Positions 22,190 through 34,710 are shown, counted from the stretch's first letter. The stretch: DNA of 64,000 bases from Gnetum montanum (GCA_015680685.1 MNCI01000003.1:290328-354327); one strand, 5' to 3'. Program-made: numbers and translations. Notes: generated by a model not told the origin, from the sequence alone.

Positions 22190-24170
22190 ATTTACATCGT
22201 TGGAACGAACCTTTAGGGTTGGTTGAGAAAATAATAAACAAGAATACATTGCACACTGAAGAGACAAGTGTGTCTCCTTCTTCATACGAAAGCGCCTCAT
22301 CGCCTAGGTCTGAAACAGGAAACAGTTGGCGGCGTAATACATATGACATTGATTCGCTAGTTCCTTAACAAGTTCAAGTGGTATATATTCATCCCGATGA
22401 GTATATACTAGAATTCACCTTTATTCTCCATCAAGATGAACAACTATGTTGGCGAGACTTAGAAGGTAACATAGTGTTACCTCTCGATCGTTTAGTCCCA
22501 AGCATGCTTCTTCATGCTGTCACATGAATTAGCATGCCACACTTACACGCAGAATACATTGTGCAAGATCATGACTTAAGAGAATACTATCCCATAGAGG
22601 CACAACGTCAAAGGGACTTGCAACAGGAGAGACATCATAAGTCTTTGAAGGGTAAGTGGTCCTAGGATGCCTCACATGTCTTAAGCAAAAATGAGGGTGG
22701 TGAACCTACCTCAGGTAGTCGCCCACACAATGATGTTCCTCCCCTTGACTTTGGCCAAGGGGTTGTGCATCAGAACCTTGATTCCATTATTCATAACCCA
22801 AGTTTTGATACCCATGAGCATAAAGGGTCCGAAAAAGGGACACGAACTCATGATAAAGGTGGACATTCTGATCACAATTGCGATCGGGGCCGAGACCACA
22901 GAAGAGAAGGTAGCAGATACCATCATGGTGATGGTTCTCCTTCTTCTTCACCTTCATCATCTTCTTCACCCTCTCCTTCAATATCTAGACGGGATCATAA
23001 AGAAAAAGACCATGGGGATAAAGGTAGGCAAAGTGGAAGTCATAGACGAAACAACCAGGAAAGGGGACGAGGGCACTCTAGAGAGTCATGACATAGAAGA
23101 AGGGAGAGTAGGGAACAACGTAGGCATCATAGACGCCATGGATGAGACGATCATGATAAACCCCTCCTCACTACTTGAAGTATGTTGGACATAATTGAGG
23201 CTATTAGAATTCCAACAAGGCATCAAAAAGATAGTAGGATCAAGAGATTAGATATGAATAACATCCCATGATTTGAAGGGGGATACAACGCTGATCCTTA
23301 GTATCATTTACAAGCATTCGATGATGCGTGTGCCTTACAGAACATAGAGAATGAATCGCAAAAACCTAACTTTTTCCCATGGACATTTGTTAAAGAAGCG
23401 AAAAGCTGGTATCGGTTTTTAGAATCGGAATCCATTTGTAGGTGGAGTACTATGTTAGAACTATTTAATGACAAGTACCAAACGTACTCCCGAGTGTCTA
23501 ACCTACGAAAGAAAATCCAAGGTTGGAAACAAGGAGGACATGAACCCTTGGATGCTGCCATGGGCTGATACTAGGCACTATTACATCATTTTCCTAGCCA
23601 TGGTTATTCGCAAAGGGATCAACTACGCCATCTCGTGGATGGGCTTAGGCATGAAATAAGAAGAACCCTTGGGACTTATGCCCAATGAGGATTATCTGAG
23701 CTTAGGTCTCATCAAATTCAAAGACTATTGGAGTAAGTTGATAAGGAAGAAGGTGAGCTACGGAAGAGAGAAAGTGTGGAAGAGTATAACCAAGATCCTT
23801 CCCTTTGGAAGAGGGGAGTAAGATTTTGTGAGGATGAAGAAGAATCACCACTCGAAGAGATGGTGAATAGGAAAACTTTGCCTATCCAAAAGATGACATC
23901 AGAAGTTTCAAAAAAGTAAGACCAAATGTGGGATTTCCTAGACAATAGATTTCAAACTGTTTTTAAAATAGTAGAGGAGTCTAGAGAGCAAGTTAGTGAG
24001 AAAAGAAAAAAGAAAGAGGCTGAACCTACACGTAACAAGGGTAAGGGCAAAGTTGTCATCATTAAAGAGGTTGTGGATTTAGAAACAAACAATGATAGTG
24101 GATGTGAGATATGTCAATATGACTATCCTAAGGGATGTTGCCCTATAATCTCACATTTGTAGGAGTTTGG
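22190..24170 (+). pseudogene. gag of element B, broken
   Basis: The conserved frame opens after a stop behind the primer site and runs WNEPLGLVEKIINKN without an ATG; element M has the same feature. It continues into a charged R/D/H/S-rich linker (22765-23091) and then the capsid part (FEGGYNADP, HLQAFDDACALQNIENES, FPWTFVKEAKSWYR, LELFNDKYQTYS; 23270-23500). A zinc-knuckle-like motif at 24103-24138 is C-x2-C-x3-Y-x3-C; the Tyr replaces the His seen in element M. Stops and frameshifts occur throughout. Gag would package the element's RNA. Confidence 0.75.
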
Positions 24171-25221
24171 GGTGTATGCACTCAACCCACGATTAAACAA
24201 AATGCAAACACCCCAAAGGTTACCTTATCCTCAAGGTAACACAAGGCAATTTCACCAACCCTTAACATAGTATCCCAATGGAACTCCACCACAACTGATT
24301 GAGCAATATCAATAGTGGCAGCACCCACAATCATGGGGAATGCCACCACCAAGGCAACAGTATCCTTATCGGTAACCTGACCTATATGGATATTATGTGC
24401 AGCAGCCAATCTCCTCACATGACTCTACTGGTCATGTCACTTCTCAACCTCACTACCAAGCCCGCGAGTATTATGGGACTCCCTCTTTTAGAGGTGATAT
24501 TCCGCAAGCATATCATCCTTCTTATCTGGCTGCATCTCTTCCACCAATAGCTCCACTACCATCTGCTTCTGCAATGCAAGGTAAAATCCCTACCCAGCCA
24601 TAGAAACGTAATGTCACGAGGGTTGTTAACTCTCAACCTACTATTGGTTCCAACAACCACATGAAGAAAAGACATTTCTTTAGAACCAACAGTCTAACCA
24701 AGTCCTTGCAATCACAAGCGACTGATTCCTTAGAAGCCTTAGTATCAATCAAAACTTCGGAGCCCCCTTCAACCCAATCACTGCACTCAATACATACGGT
24801 CATGCTAACACATCCTGTCACCTATTGGATCAAAGCTGGCCACCTTCCCATGAAATTCTCTAATCTTGGAAGTCCTCTAATATACTTACAAATTGTTGGA
24901 AATGCGTCGTGCAGGGCTCTTTTGGATTCAAGTTCCGGTGTTAACTTGATTTTTCAAAAAATGTACAAGGCCGGGAACCTACCTCCATTGAAAAAGGGCA
25001 ACATCCATCTAGAGTTTGTTGACCAATCCATCACTGTCTCATTGGGACTAGTGGAAGACATTGTTACCACTATTTGTGGGTGGTCGTACCTAGCTGACTT
25101 CCTAGTGATTCAGGTAAACAACGGTAAGGGGGACTTCCCAATCATAATGGGAAGGGCATGGCTAAGCACCATTGACACATGCCTAGGAATCTGCAATCTT
25201 TCCCTAGAAATATCAAAGTAA
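24171..25221 (+). pseudogene. Protease region of element B
   Basis: A Pro/Gln-rich linker (24390-24600) leads into an open frame at 24661-25221. The aspartic protease centre reads ALLDSSSGVNLI (24916-24951); the usual D-S/T-G is altered to D-S-S. Later come the flap-like LVEDIVTTICGWSYLADFLV and the conserved FPIIMGRAWLSTIDTCLGI. The enzyme would process the Gag-Pol polyprotein. Element M has the same domain with another change (LDLGSSVNLI). The frame is long and open, but the catalytic triad is damaged. Confidence 0.8.
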
Positions 25222-25439
25222 AACACATTCAGAAAGATCAAGAAGAAGAAAGTTCCATGCATCACATACAGTGACAGAGGGTGTAATTGCGTGTAGAGGT
25301 CATGGTTTGTGCAAAGTTTAGCATTTTCTACATGCAATTAGTATGCACAATGATTAACATACAAAGATGCCTATATGAAGTAGCCACATGATAGGAAGAC
25401 ACCCAGTGGCTGACAGTTGATCAAGAAAGCAGTTCACTC

Positions 25440-27064
25440 ATATGCATGGAACAAACTAAGGGTTTGACTTGTGCTTACATCAATAGCATAGACACATTAG
25501 AGCAAGTCCATCGCCAACTTCCAAGTCTTAACCTTGAAAATATCAACTGGGGGATGTTTGAAATCCCTGAGAAATTTAAGCAGGAGCCCCTCAAGCTGAA
25601 ATCATTGCCCATCGGTATGGAATACATGTTCCTTAAAAATGGAAAATCGGTAATTATCAACACTAAGCTTGCTCCTCAATAGAAAGAAGAATTGCTAAAG
25701 GTAATAAATAAATGGTCAGAAGCCTTCGCTTGGTCATATCCCAAATTAACTGGAATAGATCTTAGGATATGCCAATATAGAATTTACATTGACCCCTCCA
25801 TGAAGCCTTGAAGACAACTGCAGAGGGGATTGAACCCTAAGCTAAAGTAAGTAGTTAAGGAAGAAATCAAAAATCTTCTCAAGGCTGGGTTCATATACAC
25901 CATTGCTGATAGAGAATGGGTTAGCCCCTTAGTTATTGTGCCTAAAAAGGGAGGCAATGGAGGGATCGCATAGATTTCAGGCTACTAAATATGGCAACAT
26001 TCAAAGATCACTTTCCATTGCCATTTGTCGACCAAGTCTTATACACCATCCCAAACCATCGCTATTACAGTTTTCTAGATGGATATAGAGGATATAATGA
26101 AATACAAATAGCCCCAGAAAACCAAGCCAAGACTACATTCACAAATCCTTGGGGAACATTCACATACAAATAGATATCGTTTGACTTGTGTAATGCCCCT
26201 ACAACATTTCAACAACTAGTTCTAATCATATTCCAACAGTAGATAGGGAATGACGTGGAGGTCTTTATGGATGACTTCTCCACCTATGGAGCAAACTTTG
26301 ATCAAGCCTTGGACCAGTTGGAGCAAGTGTTAAAAAGATGTGTAGAAACCAATTTTAGGCTCAACTAGTAAAAAAGCCATTTGATTGTCCATGAAGGTGT
26401 AGTACTAGGGCACAAAATCTCGCACATAGGGATAGAGGTAGACTTGGAGAAAATCAAAATTATCCAAGGAATTACCTATCAACTGGAAACTATCAAAGAT
26501 ATTTAGTTATTCCTTGGACATACTAGCTACTATAGGAGATTTATTGAGAACTTTTCAAAGGTTTCCAAACCATTGGTGGAATTAATGAAAAAGTACGTAC
26601 CTTTCGAGTGGACCAAGGAATGTGAATTAGCTTTCCAAACTGTGAAATAGAAGCTAGTAGAAACACCCATTCTACAAGCTCCTAACTAGTCCAAACCATT
26701 CCATATCACGATTGACGTGTCCAACTATGATATAGGAGCTGTACTTACACAGTTAGATGACTAGAAGCATCCTTATTACATCCACTGTACAAGTAGAAGT
26801 ATTGTTGGTGCACAACTTAACTACACTACCACAACGAAAGAATTAATGGCTATAGTGTTTGCACTAGAAAATTTTAGACACTATGTATTGGGATATAAAG
26901 TATATATCCATACAGATCATAGTGCAATCTGGTTCCTCATGAATAAGCCAATGGTATGCCCTTGTATCATACGATGACTTGTAATCTTACAAGAGTTCAA
27001 TTTAATGATGATCGATTGCAAGGGCAACAAGAATGTAGTTGCTGATCATTTATCTTAGTTGTGA
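25440..27064 (+). pseudogene. Reverse transcriptase and RNase H of element B
   Basis: Order: linker (25446-25682), RT start (MATFKDHFPLPFVDQVL at 25991, YYSFLDGYRGYNEIQIAPE), the catalytic box FMDDFSTYG (FMDD at 26264-26275), VLGHKISH, then RNase H (YDIGAVLTQ, SRSIVGAQLNYTTTTKE, HTDHSAIWFL). Many in-frame stops interrupt it, for example TAG at 26762 where element M has CAG, and TAG at 27056 where element H has CAG. RT and RNase H would convert the element's RNA to DNA. Confidence 0.85.
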
Positions 27065-27339
27065 TGGGACAACAAAGAGGATGAGTATCTAATTTTTGAT
27101 GATTTCCCTAATGAATTCCTCTTTGCTGGTGTAGTGAATAATCAATCACCCATGGAGACAAGCTGGTACAGTAGCATTCTTACCTATCTCTTCACCCAAC
27201 AAACACCACATGAGTTAAACCTTAAGAAGAAAAAATAGTTTCTTCACTGAGCTAAGTACTTTATGGAGATCAATGGGAAACTTTACAAAGTGTGTCCTGA
27301 TGGCTTGGTTTGATAGTGTGTTCCTGATATAGATCAAGT

Positions 27340-28376
27340 ACGAGTTCTCCAAGATGCTCATGAGGGTCCTTGTGGGGGTCATTACGCTGGAAGATGAATG
27401 ACCATCAAGATCCTACTTGCAGGATATTATTAGCCTACATTATTTTGGGACACCCATCGTTTCATCCAATCTTGTGAGAATTTTCAACGTGATGGGGAAT
27501 GACTGCTACAATGGAGGGTTTGCAATGATGGATTCAACTATTAGAACCCTTCGACATTTGGGGAATTGATTTTATGAGGCCAATTACACCAATGTCCAAA
27601 AGAAAAGCTTATATTATTCTTGCTGTTGATTACCTAACAAAATGGGCTGAAGTAGCTACTATTAAAGATTTTACATCATCTACAATTACACGATTTGTTC
27701 AACAACAAATCATAAATAGGTTTGGTGTGCCGTGTGCACTTATTTTAGACAATGGTACACACTTCACAGGTGCAACTTTTTGGAAGTTAATGTAACGCTT
27801 AGGGGTTGAGCATAAATTGACTACACCATACCACCCCCAAGCAAACGGTTATGCTGAGGTCACCAATAGGGAGATTACAAAGATATTGACAAGAACCATT
27901 AGCAAGTTTAGGTGAGACTGGAGCACTAAATTGAATGATGCTCTTTGGGCATACCGCTCCACATGGAAACTCCCTACAGGCTACTCTCCCTATGAGTTAG
28001 TGTACGGTAAATTACCAACGCTTCCAATTCAAACTGAACTTCGTACACTATCCACGACATGTGACCTCAACCTTGACCTTGATCTAGCACAGAAACAATG
28101 TTTAGTAACCCTTAACTTGCTAGATGAAAACTGATTAGCTGCCCTATCATCTAACGAATTACACAAGGCCTTCAATAAACAACGTCATGACCTAAGAGTT
28201 AGGAAAGTTAAATATCAGCCAGGAGATAAGGTTCTCTACTAGAATCCCACACATGTGCCACAACATAATAAATTTCAAACATTGTGGGAAGGACCTTATA
28301 TTATTTATGCAACTTTTCCTTTAGGGGCCATGAAAATATACAAACCTGAGAGCCCAAATAAGAAACTTTTGGTTAA
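27340..28376 (+). pseudogene. Integrase of element B, broken and cut by an assembly gap
   Basis: The N-terminal zinc domain is recognisable (VLQDAHEGPCGGHY, FIQSCENFQRDG, where the second knuckle Cys is lost). The core is open at 27574-27795 and keeps the second catalytic Asp (ILDNGTHF). HPQANGYAEVTNREI with the catalytic Glu follows at 27828-27880. The C-terminal part (27931-28376) has WAYRSTWKLPTGYSPYELVYGK and FQTLWEGPYII. Stops and a frameshift before the core prevent a whole enzyme. Integrase would insert the DNA copy. Confidence 0.85.
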
Positions 28377-28546
28377 NNNNNNNNNNNNNNNNNNNNNNNN
28401 NNNNNNNNNNNNNNNNNNNNNNNNNNNNNNNNNNNNNNNNNNNNNNNNNNNNNNNNNNNNNNNNNNNNNNNNNNNNNNNNNNNNNNNNNNNNNNNNNNNN
28501 NNNNNNNNNNNNNNNNNNNNNNNNNNNNNNNNNNNNNNNNNNNNNN
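28377..28546. other. Assembly gap (170 N)
   Basis: An uncalled run. By comparison with elements M and H it should hold the last codons of pol and the start of the post-pol region. Confidence 0.98.
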
Positions 28547-30286
28547 ATATTGATTGCTAATGTTTGGTTTTTACCTTTGAATTATGATGTTGATATTAAG
28601 GTATGGTTCTTTTGGTAAAATAAGCAATGAGTCCATGCCATCCACTCATCCATACAACTCTATGGTCTTCTTTGGCTTGGAACTGTACAATCCCCTTTTT
28701 CTAAGTAAACTTATTAATAAATTGGTGGTTGGGTATTTTTCAAACCAAGGAAAGACTCCAAGGATGAAAAGGGTGTGACTTTAAGGGGATTCGATGCATT
28801 GGTGCTAGCCATTCTTTTGGGGTGCTTGGATGCTTTTTCTTGGTGTTTCCGCCATTCTGACATTGTTCAAATATTAGGAAGCTGAGTGAATAAAAATAAG
28901 TCTTTGCATGGCATGGTTCTCACACATAAACATAAAAAAAATAAAAAAAAAGAGAAAAATGTGAGAATTCAAAGCACACCCCTTAGACATAATAAAGCAA
29001 TATGGGCTACAAGCGCTGGTTATGGCACTGGAAAGACATGTTACCCATGCCTAAAGGTTCCTTGTAACTAAGGCCTTTTCTCGCTTCCTACTTCTCCATC
29101 TCACTTCCTTGGGATGGTGGTCACTCCTTGTGAAAGCATTCTTGTTGCCTCAAGAGGATGGATTGGCCAAGTGTATTGATGCGAGGTCACTGAATGTGGT
29201 TGGTTTGAGTTTGGATTTGGGATGAATTTCTACTCAATTATCTTAACCATGAAATACATAAGGGGCTTTACACAACCTTGTTCTTGAGATTTCATTCTAT
29301 TCTCTCCTCTCCATCTTTCTTCCCATTTTCCACCTTATTGTCGATTTTATCATTAGTCTGTTCTGGGTTGATGCATTTTTTTTCTTTGGTGAATTTTTGT
29401 GGGTAAGTTTTTAACTCTCGCTTCCAAATGACATTCCTAGAGCCTATAGACTCTTTGGTTTGTGGGTTTGTTAGGGCATAAAAGGCATGAGCCTATTTTG
29501 GGGGAGGACCCATTGGCATTCCTTTTTGGTGCAATTGTTAAGTTCTTTTCCTTAAACATTTCTTGCAATCAATTATCTCTTATTTCATCCCCATCCATGA
29601 CATTCATTTTATTGGCATTGCCATTATTTTTTCCCATCTTTCTTGTTTCTCATATTTTTCCATCTTATAGCTACTGGAGGTTCACTCTTAGTCGTGGGGG
29701 CCCTGACACAAAATTTTCAATTTTCTCCATTTTACTATTCGCCTAACCCCTACACCTTGGGTAGTCACCTGTGATAAATCTCTGAACCAGTTTCTGCCAT
29801 AATCACAACTCAGCCAATGCACTTCATATTAAGGCAAGGTATCAACTGCATTGTGGTTTATCTATCCTTACTCATTTGTGATTGTGTTTTGTGTGCAGAT
29901 GGCGATCATACAAACAATGGATTGGGCTTGGAGGAAGCACTCAGGATGGACTAGAATTGGAGCATTTACAAAAGGAGCAAGTTTGGTGGCATGGCTATGG
30001 ATAAACAATGGAAGACACAATCTTGGCATTAGTGGCAACACACTTCATCTTCTTTCTTTCTCTTTCTCTTCAAGTTGGTAAATAAGGCTTGGATGTCATG
30101 TATGTACAGCTGTTCACCACAATGGTCATGAACATTAATGTTGTAATATGCTTATTGATCCGTTCACTGGGCATGTTGAGTCTGTCATCCCATTCCACCA
30201 TCAATTCTCAATTAGTCAATAATCCTATACCTTCCCAATATTTTGTAAGGAACTCGAGGACGAGTTTTCATTCAGTTGTGGGGGTA
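28547..30286 (+). other. Post-pol region of element B with candidate spliced small ORF
   Basis: About 1.7 kb between pol and the 3' LTR, alignable with the same regions of elements E, F, M and H. At 29891-29898 GTGTGCAG precedes ATGGCGATCATACAAAC (from 29899), like a splice acceptor placed before a start codon. The frame there is open for 60 codons. Athila elements of other plants carry an env-like gene here, but no envelope feature is convincing in this copy. The polypurine tract GTTGTGGGGGTA ends at 30286. Confidence 0.55.
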
Positions 30287-31187
30287 TGATGGGAGCGGTT
30301 ACTCTAGTAGTTATTCTAATTATTAGAGCAGTTACTATAGCAGTTTATTCTAATTATTAGAGAGGTTACTTTAGTGGTTGCTTTAATAGTTATTCTAATT
30401 ATTAGAGAAGTTGCTCCCAAGCCTATAAATGCAGTGCCCAGGCACACAATTGGAAAGAAGTCTTTTGGCAATTAAGTAGTGAAACTCTTGAAGTCTATTT
30501 AAAAGTTAGAGTATTTTCTAAGTGCCTATAGCAGGAAGTCTAAGTGTGCATGGATCTTTATTCGAGCATTGTGTACCTAAGCACACCTTGTGTACGGCAA
30601 TAAAGACGAGCTCTTTGATTCATCCTTGCAGCACTTGAGATTTGTTTTCTTACGCTTTTATTTTATTTTATTTTCTTATGCATTTTTTTTTATTTTATGC
30701 ACTTTACATTTTTGTTATTAGCACAACAATTCATTTTGATCAATTAAAAATATCTTTAAATTACACTCAATACGGTCGCTTCGAGCATGTGTGTAACGCT
30801 TGGTAACCCAATAACGATTAGCATTTGATAATCCCAGCAGCATTGCACTGGTTCAGGATGTGTACGACAAGTGAGAATGGATGCTGGTGTTAGGATTAGT
30901 TAGAACTTAGTTAATGAATAGTTAAGTTAAATTATTCACTTAGTTATCTCCCTCTCCTTCCCTACTAGCGCAGGACATAAAAATATAAAAGCTATAAAAA
31001 TCATATGCCTCAAGCTTACTTAACCATACAATCGTGACATATAGGTAAGCTTGGGAAGACAATGATTAACCAACCCGTCCTTGTTCCACAAGGGTGCATA
31101 AGCACTTAGTCCTTGGAATTTGACTAGATTGTGCGTGAAACGCTCGTATTCGTATGGTTGAGCGTAGAGGTACCTCGCCTATCATCA
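30287..31187 (+). repeat. 3' LTR of element B
   Basis: 901 bases from TGATGGGAGCGG to ATCATCA. It is of the same U3 type as the 5' LTR and very similar to it. TATAAAT lies at 30424-30430 and AATAAA at 30599-30604. AATAT follows directly. Confidence 0.9.
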
Positions 31188-31239
31188 AATATGTTTTCAA
31201 TAAAATTTTTTTAGTATTCCACATTTGACCATCACTTTT

Positions 31240-32260
31240 CCCAGCACTTGTATCTTAACTAACTTGCTTATGTATGTTGGATATAATGAGATATTCCATA
31301 TGTCTTTAGCTATTGTATCCTTGGAAAAACCATTTGTTAATCTTTTATGTTTTAACTCCTTTGGAAAATTTGGTTCACTTGATTTTTGATATAGTTAATG
31401 AATTGACAAAGAGCTTTAACTTCCAAAGAGAGTAAGTCACATTCCAAAAGTTATATAGAATGAAGTATTTGTGCTTTTACTTTCAATTCATCTAATAAAA
31501 TTAATTTTTGCACCCTTTAAATTGCTTACCAATTTTTTACATTAATACCTACCCCCATAGAATACACTCATACAACATTGTAGGATAACTGACACTAATT
31601 TTTTTTATAACCTTCAAGCATGTAATCCTAATGTTTTAGGTTTGTTTTCAATTATATATAGATCCTTGATTCCTCTTGCAATTCTCTCAGTGATACATTT
31701 ATCTCTTTTGTAGTTACTCACATAGTGGAGACGCAAGAATCTAAAAGAGTTCACTATTTCTACATTTGCAAACCAAAATTGAGAATTATAATTTACTTTT
31801 GATACCCTTTATCATCAATTTTGTTTTCTCCACATTGACTTCTGAGCTAAATTACAAACAAAAATTTTATAAAATTTGCAACCTAATTTTCATATTTTTT
31901 TCTAAGGTAGAAATTAAGTTGGTGTCATGCATAAAAAAGTATATTTACTACATGGAATCCTATCTTAATAGCATCCTTATGGTTTCCTGTATATATCCAA
32001 TAGAGAGACCAAAGTAAACTAGGGATAAAGGTTTGCTTCACTCCAATTTTACTCCAAAACTAAACATTATCCCTTAACTCATTATCTTTGAGTTATTTTA
32101 TTGTCATCATCCCTTAACTCATTATCTTTGAGTTATTTTATTGTCATCAATTCTGTAGCAGTGCCTAATTTATTTAAGTGCAATCATATTTTTTTTATAA
32201 AATGTAGAATCGTATACTTTTACAAAGTCAACAAAGCAAATAAATAATTTCTTGGACTAC
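31240..32260 (-). pseudogene. LINE reverse transcriptase relic
   Basis: On the minus strand, read from the right: LFICFVDFVKVYDS, then GVKQTF, where LINEs have GVKQGCPLSP, and a segment like LLYADDINLIS in broken form (HDTNLIST). The tail recalls LINE C-terminal parts. A 40-base unit is tandemly duplicated inside it (32069-32108 and 32109-32148). Stops are too many for function. It is a different lineage from the RTE relic at 10376 and the L1 at 38388. Confidence 0.5.
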
Positions 32261-32269
32261 AACCGGTGA

Positions 32270-34420
32270 CTTTTGTTTCCGATGCGAAGACTTGTGAGTA
32301 AGCTGTAAGCTAACACCTCATTGATTAAATAAATAATTAATGTTGGGGTAGCTTTTTCATTTTTTAATTTAATAACAATTAAGAGAGCATACATTGAGAG
32401 GGGTTGCAACTATAGTCCAAGAAGATTTTGATATCAAAACCTTGTATAAGTTGTTTTTGTTTGTGTTGGTGCTAACGCTGGGCCATGATTGATAATGTTT
32501 GATCCCATGACAATTCAGAATTCTTAGTTTTAAATCCATACAAATTATTTTCTTACCCGGTTCGACTGTTAAATTTAACAGCATGCTTTCTCCAAAATCT
32601 TTTTTTTATTATTATAAATATTAGTTTTGAGCGGTTGAAAACAAATGTATGTGTGGATAAACAACAATCACTGGGTGACTACTATTATTGGGCGTAGGTT
32701 TCTTTAATGTTGTTATTTTAAGAGTAGGAAGTGGGATTGTTACGACCTGGAAGCAGAATAATACTAATGATAATAATCATAATATTACCACATTCTGCCT
32801 CAGCAATGACAGGTAAATGGGTGGCGGAATTACAGCAACGACTCACCGAATAAAAACAGTAACTGTTAACATTGCAGGCGTAAAAGCTGCCATAGCAAAT
32901 GGGATCCTCATAGTTAACATATATGATATATTTGTTCCAAATAAGGAATGTTAGCTCTTGCAATAGAAACGACTTCGCTCTTGGAATGTAGATCATTAGT
33001 CTGTTCAATATTCCAGAAATGAAAACTACTAACATATTGCATTATATCAAAATTATACAACTTTATTCCACTATATAAAAATATTAAAATAGAAAAAGCA
33101 TAGATTAAAAATATTAATAATATGCCAGTTTATCATAAATATATTTATTTTCTGAAATTGCACAAGAAAGTACAATGAGATAATTGTTGAATATATATCA
33201 AGGACACTCTAACTACACACCATATATTCTAAAATTTTGCAAAATTATCATTGCAATAATGAGTAGAAATACCCAAAATTGTAAAAGACAAGCAAACCAT
33301 ATTCAAAGAGCTTTAAGGATATTTTAATAAAAAATATAAAAATTGAATGGCTATGAATAAAAAGATCATTTAAAAACTTTGAAAGGTAGAAGTTAAGTTA
33401 TTTTGCAAGGTTTTTACCATTTGAAGTAAGACTACTTTTATGAACATGAATTTATTATAGCATACCTATTTTAGAAATCTAATTGAACTTGGAAGCAAGT
33501 TAATAGAAATATATTTACTTTTCTTAATGAAATTTCCTGCAGCCCCAACAGGTATAGTTGACTTTGACTATCCATACTAAAGATTAATGGTTGTTTGAAT
33601 AAATAATACGTTACCAAAGTTAACAAGGATTGGTTGGTATTACTATTTTTTTTTAAACCTAGCTTTAAGCCAATTATTTTAGTTCATTAATAAAGGTCAA
33701 GCTTTATAATTAAATAGTTAGAGGTCCTATGGCTCACATGTTATTGCCCTACTAGTAGTTCAAAAACTACTTGTTAGATAATCTTTTGAAGGAAAAAATA
33801 AAAATAAAAAATGAAGACAACCCCAACACTTGCAAATGAAGTTGAAGTTAAAGAACAATAAAAGTACTGGATCTTTTAGGAAATGTGGTTTCATGTTTTT
33901 TAAAATCTAGCTTTAGATTATTTGTGAGGTATAGAAGATACCGCTCAATTAACATTTAAATTTTAAAATCCAATAATGTTGAAGTTCTCTTACAATTGAG
34001 GATAAGCATTATGAGCTTTGTTGGATTATGCCTTAGGGTTTTAAAATTCAGCTTCAATTAACAGTTTCACACCAAATGAACGCTAAGACATATTCACCTT
34101 GATGGAAATAAATACTTCTAATATACAAAAATCCAAAGGTTTTTGTTTTGTTTTTGACTTTTGTGTTTTCATTTGAATGTTCACACATGTTTAAAAATGT
34201 TTTCACACTATGAACATAATTTTCATTTTTCATATTACAGATACAAGATCATGAGTTATACTCTACGTTTTTTCCATCTTGCCAAGTTGCCATCTTAATT
34301 TGAAGAACATATGTGAAATCTGCTATTGCTGGTAGTTGAGAAAAGCAAGTTGATTCAAAATGAGATACATTATTAGTTATAATTATTTGTGTGGATTATG
34401 TTTAATAAACATCGAGTATT
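32270..34420. other. AT-rich spacer with one unexplained minus-strand frame
   Basis: Mostly featureless. A 105-codon minus-strand frame at 32718-33035 has eight Cys residues, six of them in about 25 residues (ICYGSFYACNVNSYCFYSV and RCC), in a patch less AT-rich than its flanks. I do not recognise it, and it has neither a clear signal peptide nor paralogues here. Confidence 0.4.
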
Positions 34421-34424
34421 TCTA

Positions 34425-34710
34425 ATTCTTAGCCAACCAATGAAATTTGGAATGCTATATTTGTATTTTACTATAACTGAACCTTACCATAAAAAAATTC
34501 TTAGCCAACCAATGAAATTTAGAATGCTATATCTATATAATTGAACCTTACCATTAGAAAATTCTTAGCCAACCAATGAAATTTAAAATGCTATATTTGA
34601 ATTATACTGTAACTGAACATTACCATCCGAAAATGAAAACATGTTGAATGTAACATTACCATCAGAAAATGGAAACATTCTGCACCATCAGAAAACGGAA
34701 ACATTCTGCA
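34425..34710. repeat. Two adjoining tandem repeats
   Basis: A unit of 64-72 bases starting ATTCTTAGCCAACCAATGAA occurs three times (34425, 34497, 34561). It runs into a second array with cores ATCAGAAAATGGAAACATTC (three degenerate copies, about 34620-34710). The arrays sit on the left edge of a less AT-rich region. Confidence 0.8.

Larger units (their letters stand above)
20158..31187 (+). mobile_element. Athila-like Ty3/gypsy retrotransposon B, structurally complete
   Basis: Two direct LTRs enclose a tRNA-Asp-type primer site, gag, protease, RT, RNase H, integrase and a post-pol region. AATAT flanks both ends (20153-20157 and 31188-31192). The lineage is judged from the RT box FMDDFSTYG, the integrase GIDFM-type start and the primer site, all typical of Athila elements. 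Apart from the solo LTR inserted in the 5' LTR, the element is about 10 kb. All its genes carry stops or frameshifts, so it could move only with proteins from elsewhere. Confidence 0.9.

Noticed and set aside
22711-22981. Open frames on both strands in the gag linker of element B
   Set aside because: Shadows of the charged R/D/H/S-rich gag frame at 22765-23091.
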